Source: Caldilineaceae bacterium bin5 (lineage in GTDB: Bacteria > Chloroflexota > Anaerolineae > Caldilineales > Caldilineaceae). From it: a stretch of 42,557 nt of DNA. Location of the stretch: NCBI GenBank assembly GCA_002238445.1, contig MPML01000040.1, positions 1 through 42,557 on the forward strand, read 5' to 3'. A program made the translations under genes and the position numbers. The notes below the pieces were generated by a model, which ran no database searches, had not been told where the DNA came from, and saw only the letters and a program-made list of their open reading frames with translations. Below are positions 16,001 to 23,212 of this stretch, piece by piece (within the stretch, counting starts at the first letter, position 1; each line of letters begins with the position of its first letter).

Positions 16001-18194
16001 GAAACACCTGCACACGGTTCTCCTCTCGAGTCAGTAGTACCGCTTCCTCTAGCCAAGCGATTGCGGTGCGCACGCGCGTGTCGTCGGTGGTGGAATCGCG
16101 TTCAAAAGCTTTTTCTTCATCCTCTCTCAGAATCTCTCCTGCAGTGGCTACAACCTCGTCGCCCCTACGTTTCTTGCGGTCCAGATTTCGCAACGCCCGT
16201 AAGACGCCATGGATTTCCCGTCGAGTGAGCCGCGAGCGGGCCGACATGCCGAACTGCCGCTCCACATCGTCTTGTGTGTAAAGAAGAACGCAGCGCGCCG
16301 TCTGCTGGTCGCGTCCGGCTCGGCCAGCCTCCTGCAGATAGTTCTCCAAGGATCCGGGAATGTCGGCATGGATCACTAGCCGCACATCCGGCTTGTCGAT
16401 CCCCATGCCAAAGGCATTGGTGGCGGTGATGATGCGCAGTTTGCCGCCAATAAAGCTCTGCTGGACATTCTTTTTGGTTTCCGGCGGCACTCCTGCATGG
16501 AAGTAGTCCGCCTCCATACCTTTTTCCTGCAGAAACTCCGCCAGTTCTTCGGTCTGCCGCCGCGTCGCGCAGTAAATGATCGCTCCTCCCGACTGATTTG
16601 CCGGCAGATCAGCCATCAGAATCTGGTGGACATCGGCGTGCTTGGCGCTGCCACTGGTCTTGACCACAACAAATTCCAAGTTGGTGCGCTGGGCGCCGCC
16701 GTCAAAGACCTTCAGTTCGATGTCAAGCTCTTTCTGAAAGTAATCGACGATCCCGGCCTTCACATCAGGCTTGGCGGTCGCGGTCAGGCATAACAGCGGA
16801 GGCGCAGCCTCCTCTCCTGCGCGTTCGCGGATGAAACGCCCCACGTAACGGTAATCGGGCCGGAAGTCGTGTCCCCACTCCGAAAGGCAGTGCGCCTCGT
16901 CCATCACCCAGGCGCCAATCTCCCGTTGATCCAGCACGCGGCGCAGGGAGACGCTGCGCAGCTGCTCCGGCGAGATCAGGAGAATACCGGCATCCCCCAG
17001 CCGCACCCGGTCCAGCGCATCCGCACGCTCGGGCATCGACAGAAGCCCGTTGACAGTGACGCAACAGCCGATGCCCTGCCTTTCCAACCCTGCTACCTGG
17101 TCGGCCATGAGCGCGACCAAGGGGGATATCACCACCGTCAGCGCGCCTGTTTTGTCGTACCGGGACAGGGCCGGGATTTGATAGCAAAGAGATTTTCCCG
17201 CGCCCGTGGGCAGGATTGCCAGCAGATGTTCGCCCGCCATCGCCGCTTCGATGACGGACTGCTGCATGGGCCCCCCGTTCTGGTCTGTCGGTTCCGGACG
17301 GAAGTCGGGAAAACCAAACCAGTGATTAAGTTCCTTGCGGGCGTCGTGCCGCTGTCGGCACCAATCGCAAGTGGGGTCGGAGCAAGCTGTGTCGCGCAGC
17401 CGTCGCACCAACCGCCCCGCATCGGGAAACTGATGGCGGACCCAAGGAGGCATGACCGAGTTTCCCCCGGATACCGACAGCCACGCCAGTGCATAGGCCA
17501 GCGCCCAGCCCTGCCCATCAGCTTCAGCCATGACCTCACGGGCGTGTGTCTGGCAGGCCACGTCAGCCAGCAGGGCGCGGATTACCCCGTTCGTTTCGGT
17601 GTATGACGGCCGGCTGGAATCCCGTAGAGACGCAAAAACTTGATCGAATCCCACCCCGTTCTTGGATGTGGTCAACCAATGCCATGCCGTCAACAGGTCC
17701 GGGCTTGTGCCCTGCAAAGCCTGCTGCTGGTCGCGGAACAACTCCATGCTAAGTTCGCAGTCCAGTTTCGGGTCGTTGATGCGTCCGCGTTTCAGTTGTC
17801 CGTCTTGGTAATGCTTGACCAGGTGGTGATAGGGGTTGCGGGGAAAGGCCAGAGGATTGAGCCTGAGTGTATCTACCGCGGGCAGCCGTAGCAGCCGCAA
17901 ACGGGGATTTGCGGCTTGCAGATGGGGTAGATCGAAATCGATCAGATTGTGGCCCAGCAGAAAGTCCGCGCCATCGGCAAGGTCGTCCAGCTTGCCCAAT
18001 GCCGCGCCCAAGCCATCGCCGGTCCCGGGAAAGATAAGAGATTGACCGGTATCCGGACGCACCGCTGCAAATTTGTGGATGCGGCGATCCTGAACGCCGA
18101 CTTCAAAATCCAGTGAGATGCAATCGAATGAACGACGGCTGTCTCCGTCAGGCGAACCTATGGTGTATTTCCCCATTGTCCCGTATGGCACCAA
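13044..18194 (-). CDS. Three-module DEDD exonuclease - RecQ helicase - UvrD helicase fusion
   Basis: 1716 aa. Residues 25-160: DEDD-type 3'-5' exonuclease (LDFEV at 28-32 with the D.E pair, LLGHNLIDFDLPHL at 79-92, HLVKHYQDGQLKRG then an Asp near 145). Residues about 265-300 contain CSDPTCDWCRQRH, a possible zinc knuckle. Residues 305-660: RecQ core with PTGAGKS (329-335), DEAH (432-435), TATA and EAGRAGRD. Residues 700-1080 are winged-helix and HRDC-like linkers. Residues 1100-1590: UvrD/Rep helicase with AGPGSGKT (1119-1126), VDEYQD (1241-1246), GDDDQNIYAF and TAHRAKGLEF. A beta-rich tail follows. Such a chain could unwind and resect DNA at broken or stalled ends. The start is uncertain: TTG 18194, GTG 18191 or ATG 18176, none with a clear ribosome binding site. 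Confidence 0.88.
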   Translation of the reverse strand: MVPYGTMGKYTIGSPDGDSRRSFDCISLDFEVGVQDRRIHKFAAVRPDTGQSLIFPGTGDGLGAALGKLDDLADGADFLLGHNLIDFDLPHLQAANPRLRLLRLPAVDTLRLNPLAFPRNPYHHLVKHYQDGQLKRGRINDPKLDCELSMELFRDQQQALQGTSPDLLTAWHWLTTSKNGVGFDQVFASLRDSSRPSYTETNGVIRALLADVACQTHAREVMAEADGQGWALAYALAWLSVSGGNSVMPPWVRHQFPDAGRLVRRLRDTACSDPTCDWCRQRHDARKELNHWFGFPDFRPEPTDQNGGPMQQSVIEAAMAGEHLLAILPTGAGKSLCYQIPALSRYDKTGALTVVISPLVALMADQVAGLERQGIGCCVTVNGLLSMPERADALDRVRLGDAGILLISPEQLRSVSLRRVLDQREIGAWVMDEAHCLSEWGHDFRPDYRYVGRFIRERAGEEAAPPLLCLTATAKPDVKAGIVDYFQKELDIELKVFDGGAQRTNLEFVVVKTSGSAKHADVHQILMADLPANQSGGAIIYCATRRQTEELAEFLQEKGMEADYFHAGVPPETKKNVQQSFIGGKLRIITATNAFGMGIDKPDVRLVIHADIPGSLENYLQEAGRAGRDQQTARCVLLYTQDDVERQFGMSARSRLTRREIHGVLRALRNLDRKKRRGDEVVATAGEILREDEEKAFERDSTTDDTRVRTAIAWLEEAVLLTREENRVQVFPSSLRVSSKEEARDKLEKPSIPHSYRRQLMTIAEKIIEANADEGITTDDLMFASGLTPEGVRNALDDLEQLGIASNDTVLTAFVHAGVARASQKRFEQAAALEQALIDLLQETAPDMSKGDTYPLQIRLATQRLKDDGHNYVLPERVRRIINSIAADGRGEGGGGGSLGVRGRDRETVHVTLQREWGDLEKTAELRRAAAGRLLDHLLSGLPRGIRGTDLLAETTLGKLLTAIKSDLTLRSRFKHPDKLRDRALLWLHEQEVIRLHKGLSVFRPAMTIRLQQERRGFADTDFRSLKLHYDEQVLQIHVMAEFAEKGLGSMADALRLAMDYFSLPQEEFLLRWLPDRDRELSRQTTPESWRTVVESLNNPIQRRIVADNRERTNVLVLAGPGSGKTRVLVHRIAYLIRVRRENPRSILALAYNRHAAVEIRRRLADLIGDDARGIIVLTCHALAMRLTGASFSGRANQLDEEDFKAILRQATSLLRGEGLPPEEADEMRARLLAGFRWILVDEYQDIGPDEYGLISALAGRTLAEEDDKLSLFAVGDDDQNIYAFSGASVEFIRRFEGDYSARSFFLTDNYRSTTHIIEAANAVIAPARQRMKTEHPIQIDRARRKDQDGGIWTELDPVVKGRVQILPVGDTPVTQSQTVIAELKRLSGLTQDWDWSACAVVAREWSYLDPVRSLCELEGIPVQMANEESSVVWHLRETQALVNWLRGRDSRLVQSAELKDWLEGQPVTPWTGLLEEAISAYELETGGAETAVDQFIEWLAEWGRDLRRRQRGLLLLTAHRAKGLEFDHVVVLDGGWNRFNRREDADAPRRLYYVAMSRARQTLTLARLPGAHPFQDALRSNPSVLRRQAPSTLPPAAPELSRQYKQLSLRNVFLSYAGYRHPNHPLHRAIAALSPGDPLQVRVSGNRWELLNSSGMVVGRLASNFKPPSGKRCTSAKVLAIATWSQEYSEPQYQRSLRCDTWEVVVPELVFEPSS

Positions 18195-18258
18195 GGTTGC
18201 GCCGCGGGGGACGACGGCTTCCGTCTACATGCTCCTTATATCTTAGTTGCTCGGCCCT

Positions 18259-18347
18259 GCCTCGAACTCATAGACTTCGTCGAACATGAAGGCGAAGCTA
18301 GCGTAAGTGTACGGCGTCTGGCTCACGAATCACATGTTGGGATAGCG
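18259..18347 (-). pseudogene. Fragment of the neighbouring PmoA-family gene
   Basis: 89 bp aligned without gaps to 18835-18923 inside the PmoA-family gene, 77 of 89 identical. It encodes FVSQTPYTYASFAFMFDEVY-like sequence against FVRQTPYACASFAFMFDEVY in the intact gene; a TGG to TGA change gives a stop within it. Homology ends abruptly on both sides and does not reach the real gene's stop. The nucleotidyltransferase gene lies between the two copies. Confidence 0.8.
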
Positions 18348-18383
18348 TTGATCGCCTGGTCGATTGTCTGTGAACTCTGTTCG

Positions 18384-18716
18384 CTATTCCCTGGAAACAT
18401 TCCCACCTGACCCGACTGGCATCTTCTGCAGGACCGCGTAGTCTTTCGCAATGACTTCCTTGAAGCTCGGGGAGATTTCCTGCCAGTCGAGCACGTCTAC
18501 CTGAATCGGCAGGTCGGAGTCCTCGAAGGCTTCCTTCAGCCGCGCAAGCGAGTGCCCGTCCAATGCCGTAACGCCGACGACAGCAAGGTCGAGGTCGGAA
18601 TAGTCCTTTGCAGACGATGTCACGCGCGAACCGAAAACGCGCACTTCGCAAGCCGGCACGTGTTCCGCCAGAATCTGCTTCACCGTTTTGAGGTGGTTTG
18701 GGCTCAGGTCAATCAT
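18384..18716 (-). CDS. Minimal nucleotidyltransferase (MNT/MntA-like)
   Basis: 110 aa. VRVFGSRVTSSAKDYSDLDL at about residues 25-44 is the GS..R....SD.D signature of the DNA polymerase beta-like fold, with the catalytic Asp pair in SDLDLAV; the third acidic residue is probably in QVDVLDW. These proteins usually form toxin-antitoxin pairs with a HEPN protein, where MntA AMPylates the HEPN toxin. No HEPN gene adjoins it here. It starts 22 bp after the PmoA-family stop on the same strand and may be co-transcribed with that gene. On the other side lies a fragment of that same PmoA gene. The last 10 residues (VGSGGNVSRE) look untypical. Confidence 0.8.
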   Translation of the reverse strand: MIDLSPNHLKTVKQILAEHVPACEVRVFGSRVTSSAKDYSDLDLAVVGVTALDGHSLARLKEAFEDSDLPIQVDVLDWQEISPSFKEVIAKDYAVLQKMPVGSGGNVSRE

Positions 18717-18737
18717 TGCGGGCCTCCAACTCCCGCC

Positions 18738-19679
18738 TCAGCCCCGCCACGCCTCTGCCGCGGCCTCAACCTGTCCCGCATCCCAGCCGCCATTCGCAAC
18801 CACCAGCCGGTACCGCTGCGTAATCGTCTCTCCCGCCTCGAACGCATAAACCTCATCGAACATGAAGGCAAAGCTGGCGCAGGCGTACGGCGTCTGGCGC
18901 ACGAACCACTTGTTGGGATAGCGCAAATTGGCCGGATGGTCCAGAAAGGCCAGCGTTGACGCGTGGCCGTTGCCGTCGTGGCGGCCCGTGTAGGCCAGCC
19001 AGGGCGCGGCCTCGCCCATCGCCTCCGCGCCTTCGTGCCCCGCCGCGGTGATGACCTCACCATTGTCAAACGAGCGCGGCCCGCGCCAGAAAAGGCCGCC
19101 ATAACCGGCCAGCGGACGCCCTTCCGTCGTCGGCGAGCAGATGTGCAGCGTCTCGCCGCGCACATTGCGCAGGCTGGTCGTGAAGTCCAGCGTCCAGTAG
19201 CCCGCCTCCGCGTCGACCGTCTCCACCGCAATGCGCCGCGTCTCGTCGATCCAGTGCTCGCCCGCCTGCGTGATCCAGGAGAGCTTCTCCGTTGCCGCGA
19301 AGCGGTTGTCCTCCACCTCGATCGACTCCCAGCCGTCGTGGCGCTGGCTGCCGTTGTTGGGCAGGTCGACGTAGCCCTCGCCGTGGCGGTAGCTGCCCCC
19401 GCCCCAGAAGTTCTGGCCGTCCAGGTGAGCGATCGTCATCTGGATCCCCTTGTGCCACACGTGGTCATGCGGCCGGTAGATGGTGATCAGGTCGCCGGCC
19501 AGCGTGTTGACGGGGTGGAAAAACGGTTTGGGCGACTCGGACTGCGGCATGTCCGGATCATAGATGTAGCGGAACAGCGTAACCGCCTCCCACTTCAATT
19601 CAAGCGAAGCAAATCCGGGCGTGCGGTGACTGTGCGGCGCGGTCTTTTCGTTGCGTGTATGGGTAAGAGCGAGAGCCAT
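18738..19679 (-). CDS. PmoA-family protein (DUF6807)
   Basis: 313 aa. Family marks: RPHDHVWHKGIQM and LDGQNFWGGGSY in the first third, ICSPTTEGRPLAGYGGLFWRG in the middle, and the all-beta, galactose-mutarotase-like feel of the rest. The family is named methane oxygenase PmoA in databases, but these soluble proteins are widespread in carbohydrate-degrading bacteria and are not methane monooxygenase; the real function is unknown, perhaps sugar-related. GAGG precedes the ATG at 19679. It is upstream of the nucleotidyltransferase, and 89 bp of its 3' half are duplicated at 18259-18347. Confidence 0.8.
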   Translation of the reverse strand: MALALTHTRNEKTAPHSHRTPGFASLELKWEAVTLFRYIYDPDMPQSESPKPFFHPVNTLAGDLITIYRPHDHVWHKGIQMTIAHLDGQNFWGGGSYRHGEGYVDLPNNGSQRHDGWESIEVEDNRFAATEKLSWITQAGEHWIDETRRIAVETVDAEAGYWTLDFTTSLRNVRGETLHICSPTTEGRPLAGYGGLFWRGPRSFDNGEVITAAGHEGAEAMGEAAPWLAYTGRHDGNGHASTLAFLDHPANLRYPNKWFVRQTPYACASFAFMFDEVYAFEAGETITQRYRLVVANGGWDAGQVEAAAEAWRG

Positions 19680-19685
19680 AGAACC

Positions 19686-19790
19686 TCAGTGGTGGGTGGT
19701 CAATGGTTGGTGGTCGGTGGCTGGCGGGTCGCGAGCGCACCGGGTGGGGCGTCACTAAAAACTGGAAACTGAAAACTAAGAACTATCAAG
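19686..19790. repeat. Low-complexity spacer of the GTGGTCAGTGG / CTGAAAACTAAGAACT type
   Basis: Between the PmoA-family start and the gatB stop. The left part is built from GTGG and GGTGGTC words, the right part from CTAAAAACTG and CTGAAAACTAAGAACT; the gatB stop codon is formed inside it. The same word types recur at 194-215, 11720-11750, 25955-25975 and 29138-29228, mostly just after stop codons. Confidence 0.6.
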
Positions 19791-21251
19791 CATCTCCTGC
19801 AGCCGCTGACGCGCCGCCTGCGGATCGGCCTTGCCCTTGGTCGCGCGCATCATCTGGCCCATGAAAAAGCCGAACAGCTTCTTCTCGCCGCCGCGGTAGC
19901 GGGCAAGCTCGTCCGGGTTGCTGTCAAAGGCATCCTGCACCGCCGCGTCGATGACCGACGTATTGCTGACCATCGCCAGCCCCTCCCGTTCGACAACCGA
20001 CTGCGGATCGTCTCCGCTCGTGTACATCGACTCCAGCACCTTCTTGCCCGTGTTGGCGTTGATCTCACGCGCGTCCACCATCTGCACCAGCGCGGCCAGC
20101 TGCTGCGGCTGCACCCGCGTATCCGCGATCTGCCGCAAATCCTGGCCCTCGCCGTCGGCATAGAGCAGCCGGAACAGCTCATCCGTGATCCAGTTGGCCA
20201 TGCGCTGCGGCTTGCCATCCTCCTGGCCGTACGCGTCCACCGCGGCTTCGAAATAGTCGGCCACCGCCTTCTCGCTGGTGATGGCGCCTGCATCCGCCGG
20301 CCGCAGATCCCACGTCTGCCGGTAGCGCTGCTCCTTCGCGTCCGGCAGCTCGGGCAACGTGCGCGCCTCCTCCTCCACCCACTGCCGGTCGACCACCAGC
20401 GGCGGCAGATCCGGCTCGGGGAAATAGCGGTAGTCCTCGCTGCTCTCCTTCGAGCGTTGCAGCACCGTGCGCTGGCGGTTCTCGTCCCAGCCCATATTCA
20501 CCTGCTCGATCACGCCGCCGCTGTTCAGCACATCCGCCTGGCGCTCGGCCTCGTAGGCGATGGCGTTGCGCACCGCGCGCAGGCTGTTGAGATTCTTCAC
20601 CTCCACCTTCGTGCCGAGTTCATCGCGCGCGGCCTGCTCCGGCGTGCGCACGCTGATATTGGGCTCGCAGCGCAGCGCGCCCTCCTCCATGTTGCCGCTG
20701 TTGACGCCCAGGTAGCGCAGGATCGAGCGCAGCTTTGTCAGGAACGCGTATGCTTCGTCCGCGCTGGCAATGTCGGCCTCGGTGACAATCTCCATCAGCG
20801 GCATCCCGGCCCGGTTCAGGTCCACCAGCGTGTGCAGCCCCGCGTGCGTGTTCTTGCCCGTATCCTCTTCCAGATGGGCGCGGTGGACGCGGATGCGTTT
20901 GACGCCGCCGTCGGGCAGCTCGATCTCCACCCAGCCGTTGCGGCACAGCGGCAGCTCGTATTGGGAGATCTGATAGCCCTTTGGCAGGTCCGGGTAATGG
21001 TAATTCTTGCGCGCGAAGACCGCAGTCTCCGCGATCTCGCAGTTGAGCGCCAGCCCCGTGCGGATCGTTGCCTCGACCGCGGCGCGGTTGCTCACCGGCA
21101 GCGCGCCCGGCAGGCCCAGGCAGACCGGGCAGGTGTGCGTATTGGGCGGCGCGCCCTGGTAGTCGGCGCTGCAGCGGCAGAACATCTTCGTCTTCGTCAA
21201 CAGCTGCGCGTGGACTTCCATACCCACGACGACGTTGTATTCCTGTGTCAA
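19776..21251 (-). CDS. gatB: Asp-tRNA(Asn)/Glu-tRNA(Gln) amidotransferase subunit B
   Basis: 491 aa, full length. [22 protein letters not shown] at the start, [24 protein letters not shown] and FPEPDLPPL are GatB signatures; the C-terminal YqeY-like tail ends [20 protein letters not shown]. GatB binds the mischarged tRNA and, in the GatCAB complex, phosphorylates and amidates Glu-tRNA(Gln) or Asp-tRNA(Asn). The start is a TTG at 21251 with GAGAGG upstream; there is no ATG closer to the conserved VVVGMEVH block. gatA and gatC are not in the window. A long open frame on the opposite strand is a composition effect. Confidence 0.96.
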   Translation of the reverse strand: MTQEYNVVVGMEVHAQLLTKTKMFCRCSADYQGAPPNTHTCPVCLGLPGALPVSNRAAVEATIRTGLALNCEIAETAVFARKNYHYPDLPKGYQISQYELPLCRNGWVEIELPDGGVKRIRVHRAHLEEDTGKNTHAGLHTLVDLNRAGMPLMEIVTEADIASADEAYAFLTKLRSILRYLGVNSGNMEEGALRCEPNISVRTPEQAARDELGTKVEVKNLNSLRAVRNAIAYEAERQADVLNSGGVIEQVNMGWDENRQRTVLQRSKESSEDYRYFPEPDLPPLVVDRQWVEEEARTLPELPDAKEQRYRQTWDLRPADAGAITSEKAVADYFEAAVDAYGQEDGKPQRMANWITDELFRLLYADGEGQDLRQIADTRVQPQQLAALVQMVDAREINANTGKKVLESMYTSGDDPQSVVEREGLAMVSNTSVIDAAVQDAFDSNPDELARYRGGEKKLFGFFMGQMMRATKGKADPQAARQRLQEMLDSS

Positions 21252-21436
21252 TTGCGGCGTCCTCTCGGTGAATCCGTGTGCTTCACGTTTTTCATCTGTA
21301 AGTTTCGGCGGGGAGTTGCCAATCGTGTTCGTTCGGCCAGTCTTTCTGTTCTCCAGTCACTCTTCCGCTGGCATCTCTGCTGGCTCCTGTCCGTCGATAT
21401 GGTCTTCACCTGGAAATGGCATGACCAGCATCGACA

Positions 21437-22462
21437 TTACAAATCTTCAAGGGAGGCAAGCAGGACCAGGACCAGCACCGCCGTGTCTCCCAGCAGCACC
21501 GGATTGATGAACTCAATCGTGTCGTCGCGGGTGTTGATGCGTGACATGTCGTTGCCGGAGAAACTAATAACCGGAATCTCGGCGGAGTACCTGAAAGGGA
21601 CATGATCGCTACCGCTGTAACCCTCGGTGATGCTCGTATAGGACACTCCCTCTCTGCTGGCGACTACTGATACATGACTAGTCAACCATCTGTCGCCCGG
21701 TCCCCGCAGAAATGTGCCGGATCCCACTGAATCCAGGTTGATCATGATCTTGATGTCGTCCGACTCTTCTTCGGTCAACTGGTCCACGTAATGCCAACTG
21801 CCGCTCATTCCGGTTTCCTCTGAACCAAAGGCGATAATCCGCAGTGTGAACGGAAAAACCGATACCATCTGGCTCGACCAGGGCGGTTGCGCCAATCTCT
21901 CTGCTACCGCCAGCAACACGCCTACCCCGGAAGCGTTATCGTTGGCGCCCACTGAGTTTCGTACCGTGTCGTAGTGTGCTCCCAGGATGACCACGCCTTC
22001 GCCCTGACCGGGAAGTTCAAGGATTATGTTGCGGGATCCCCTCCGGAGAGACCCTATCCGTACTTGAAAGTCCTGCATCTCCGGGCTGTATCCGAACTCG
22101 GTAAAGCGGTCCATCAGGAGCTCTGCGGCCTTCGATTCCTCTGCCGTAGCGCTCTGCCGCCATCCCACTTCTCTCGTCAACTCGCACAGGTGACTGAAAG
22201 CGGCAATGGCAAGAGCCTTACGATCGGCGACGCTGAATCTCGCGGTCGCGGGCGGCGAACCGACATCGGCCAGTGTCTCCTGCGCTGTTTCTTCGAGTTC
22301 CGTGCAGGACGGTCCCGTCGCGACGTATGGTCTTGTACTTGTAGGGCCGTGGGCGAGATAGTGAGCAATCTGGTCATCGATGGGCCTGCAGGCTACCAGC
22401 AGAATCGCTGCGAGAAGGAAAAGCCCTGCCCGGGAAAATCTCTTGAACTTCCACCCAGCCAT
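21437..22462 (-). CDS. M28-family zinc aminopeptidase, lipoprotein
   Basis: 341 aa. The N-terminus is a lipoprotein signal (KFKRF, then a hydrophobic run ending LLVACRP, Cys about 25). The zinc ligands of the M28 fold can be read: GAHYDT (His), GANDNASG (Asp, bridging), SEETGMSGS (Glu pair), MINLDSVG (Asp) and the His in SDHVPF. M28 enzymes remove N-terminal residues from peptides; this one would act outside the cytoplasmic membrane. It is a separate transcription unit, 185 bp upstream of gatB on the same strand, and its 5' side carries MITE copy B about 60 bp away. Confidence 0.9.
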   Translation of the reverse strand: MAGWKFKRFSRAGLFLLAAILLVACRPIDDQIAHYLAHGPTSTRPYVATGPSCTELEETAQETLADVGSPPATARFSVADRKALAIAAFSHLCELTREVGWRQSATAEESKAAELLMDRFTEFGYSPEMQDFQVRIGSLRRGSRNIILELPGQGEGVVILGAHYDTVRNSVGANDNASGVGVLLAVAERLAQPPWSSQMVSVFPFTLRIIAFGSEETGMSGSWHYVDQLTEEESDDIKIMINLDSVGSGTFLRGPGDRWLTSHVSVVASREGVSYTSITEGYSGSDHVPFRYSAEIPVISFSGNDMSRINTRDDTIEFINPVLLGDTAVLVLVLLASLEDL

Positions 22463-22524
22463 TGAGTCCTGCCTTATTGGAGTTTTCCAGCGCTGGAGAG
22501 CCTTGCCGTAATACCTTCTATATG

Positions 22525-22809
22525 GTAACTACTCAGCCGCAACTGATACGCGACCCTGAATGAGGCGAGCAAAGGTATTTTTCTCCCCTCATTGTTGTAT
22601 TTTGGGCGGTCGGCCGCAAGCGGCCTCCCTTGTGCAGGGGCTGCGCCCCCGCAACGCCCCCCTACAAAACCATCCCTCACCGACCGTGTGCCTTCTTCCC
22701 AACCTGTCGGCTGGCGAGCATGGCGGCGGCTGTACACCACTTGCGTCACCAAGAGCCTGAATGGTTCCAAGGATGACTGGCTGGTCAACTACTGTGGCTT
22801 AGTAGTTAC
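22525..22809 (+). repeat. MITE-like element copy B (285 bp)
   Basis: Begins GTAACTACTCAGCCGCAACT and ends CTTAGTAGTTAC, imperfect terminal inverted repeats shared with copies C and D. Inside are two GC-rich hairpins, GGCCGC-AA-GCGGCC and GGGGC-TGC-GCCCC. No coding capacity. The flanking octamers (TCTATATG left, GAATTCCG right) do not match, unlike copies C and D, so this copy has lost its target duplication or its ends come from a recombination. The stretch 22463-23143 otherwise holds no gene. Confidence 0.85.
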
Positions 22810-23042
22810 GAATTCCGAATGAACGAACACCTTATCCATCTGGTAAAATTGAGCCTCTTACCAGGAAACCAGCAAAGATAGGTGCCTGATGATGAGTGCC
22901 ATTGGGGGCAAGCACAGATATCATTCCAGGCGACCGATTTACCTTATGCACGCAATCATAGCATAGGGCCAATTCCGGAACAAAAGAAAACCGTATTCAC
23001 CCTGTTTCCACTGCAGGGCGACCGCGACTTCCGGCCCCTTTA

Positions 23043-23071
23043 TTGACACAGTCCATCCCCCCTGCTACCAT
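23043..23071 (+). promoter_or_regulatory. Promoter of the transglycosylase gene
   Basis: Perfect TTGACA (23043-23048), 17-bp spacer, TACCAT (23066-23071, 4 of 6) preceded by TGC, an extended -10. Transcription would begin near 23078. Confidence 0.55.
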
Positions 23072-23212
23072 AACAATATGATCGGCGGTCCCACTGAAGT
23101 ACGCACGCACACAACGCCCCTAGCGGACTGATAAATCCCTGCAATGATCTTCCGCCGATCCCCCCATCGCGCCACTGCCTCCTCTCGAGCAAGGGCGCAT
23201 TTCACCTCAATC

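Noticed and set aside
18384..19679. PmoA-family protein and nucleotidyltransferase as a toxin-antitoxin pair
   Set aside because: The PmoA-family protein has no HEPN-like features and belongs to a carbohydrate-linked family; the closeness is better explained by insertion.
20457..21605. Long plus-strand open frame opposite gatB
   Set aside because: Its protein is Arg/Ala/His-rich without domains and gatB on the other strand is certain. The same holds for the long antisense frames at 3102-3941, 4784-5812, 23507-24643, 24932-25924 and 31199-32560, all products of high GC.
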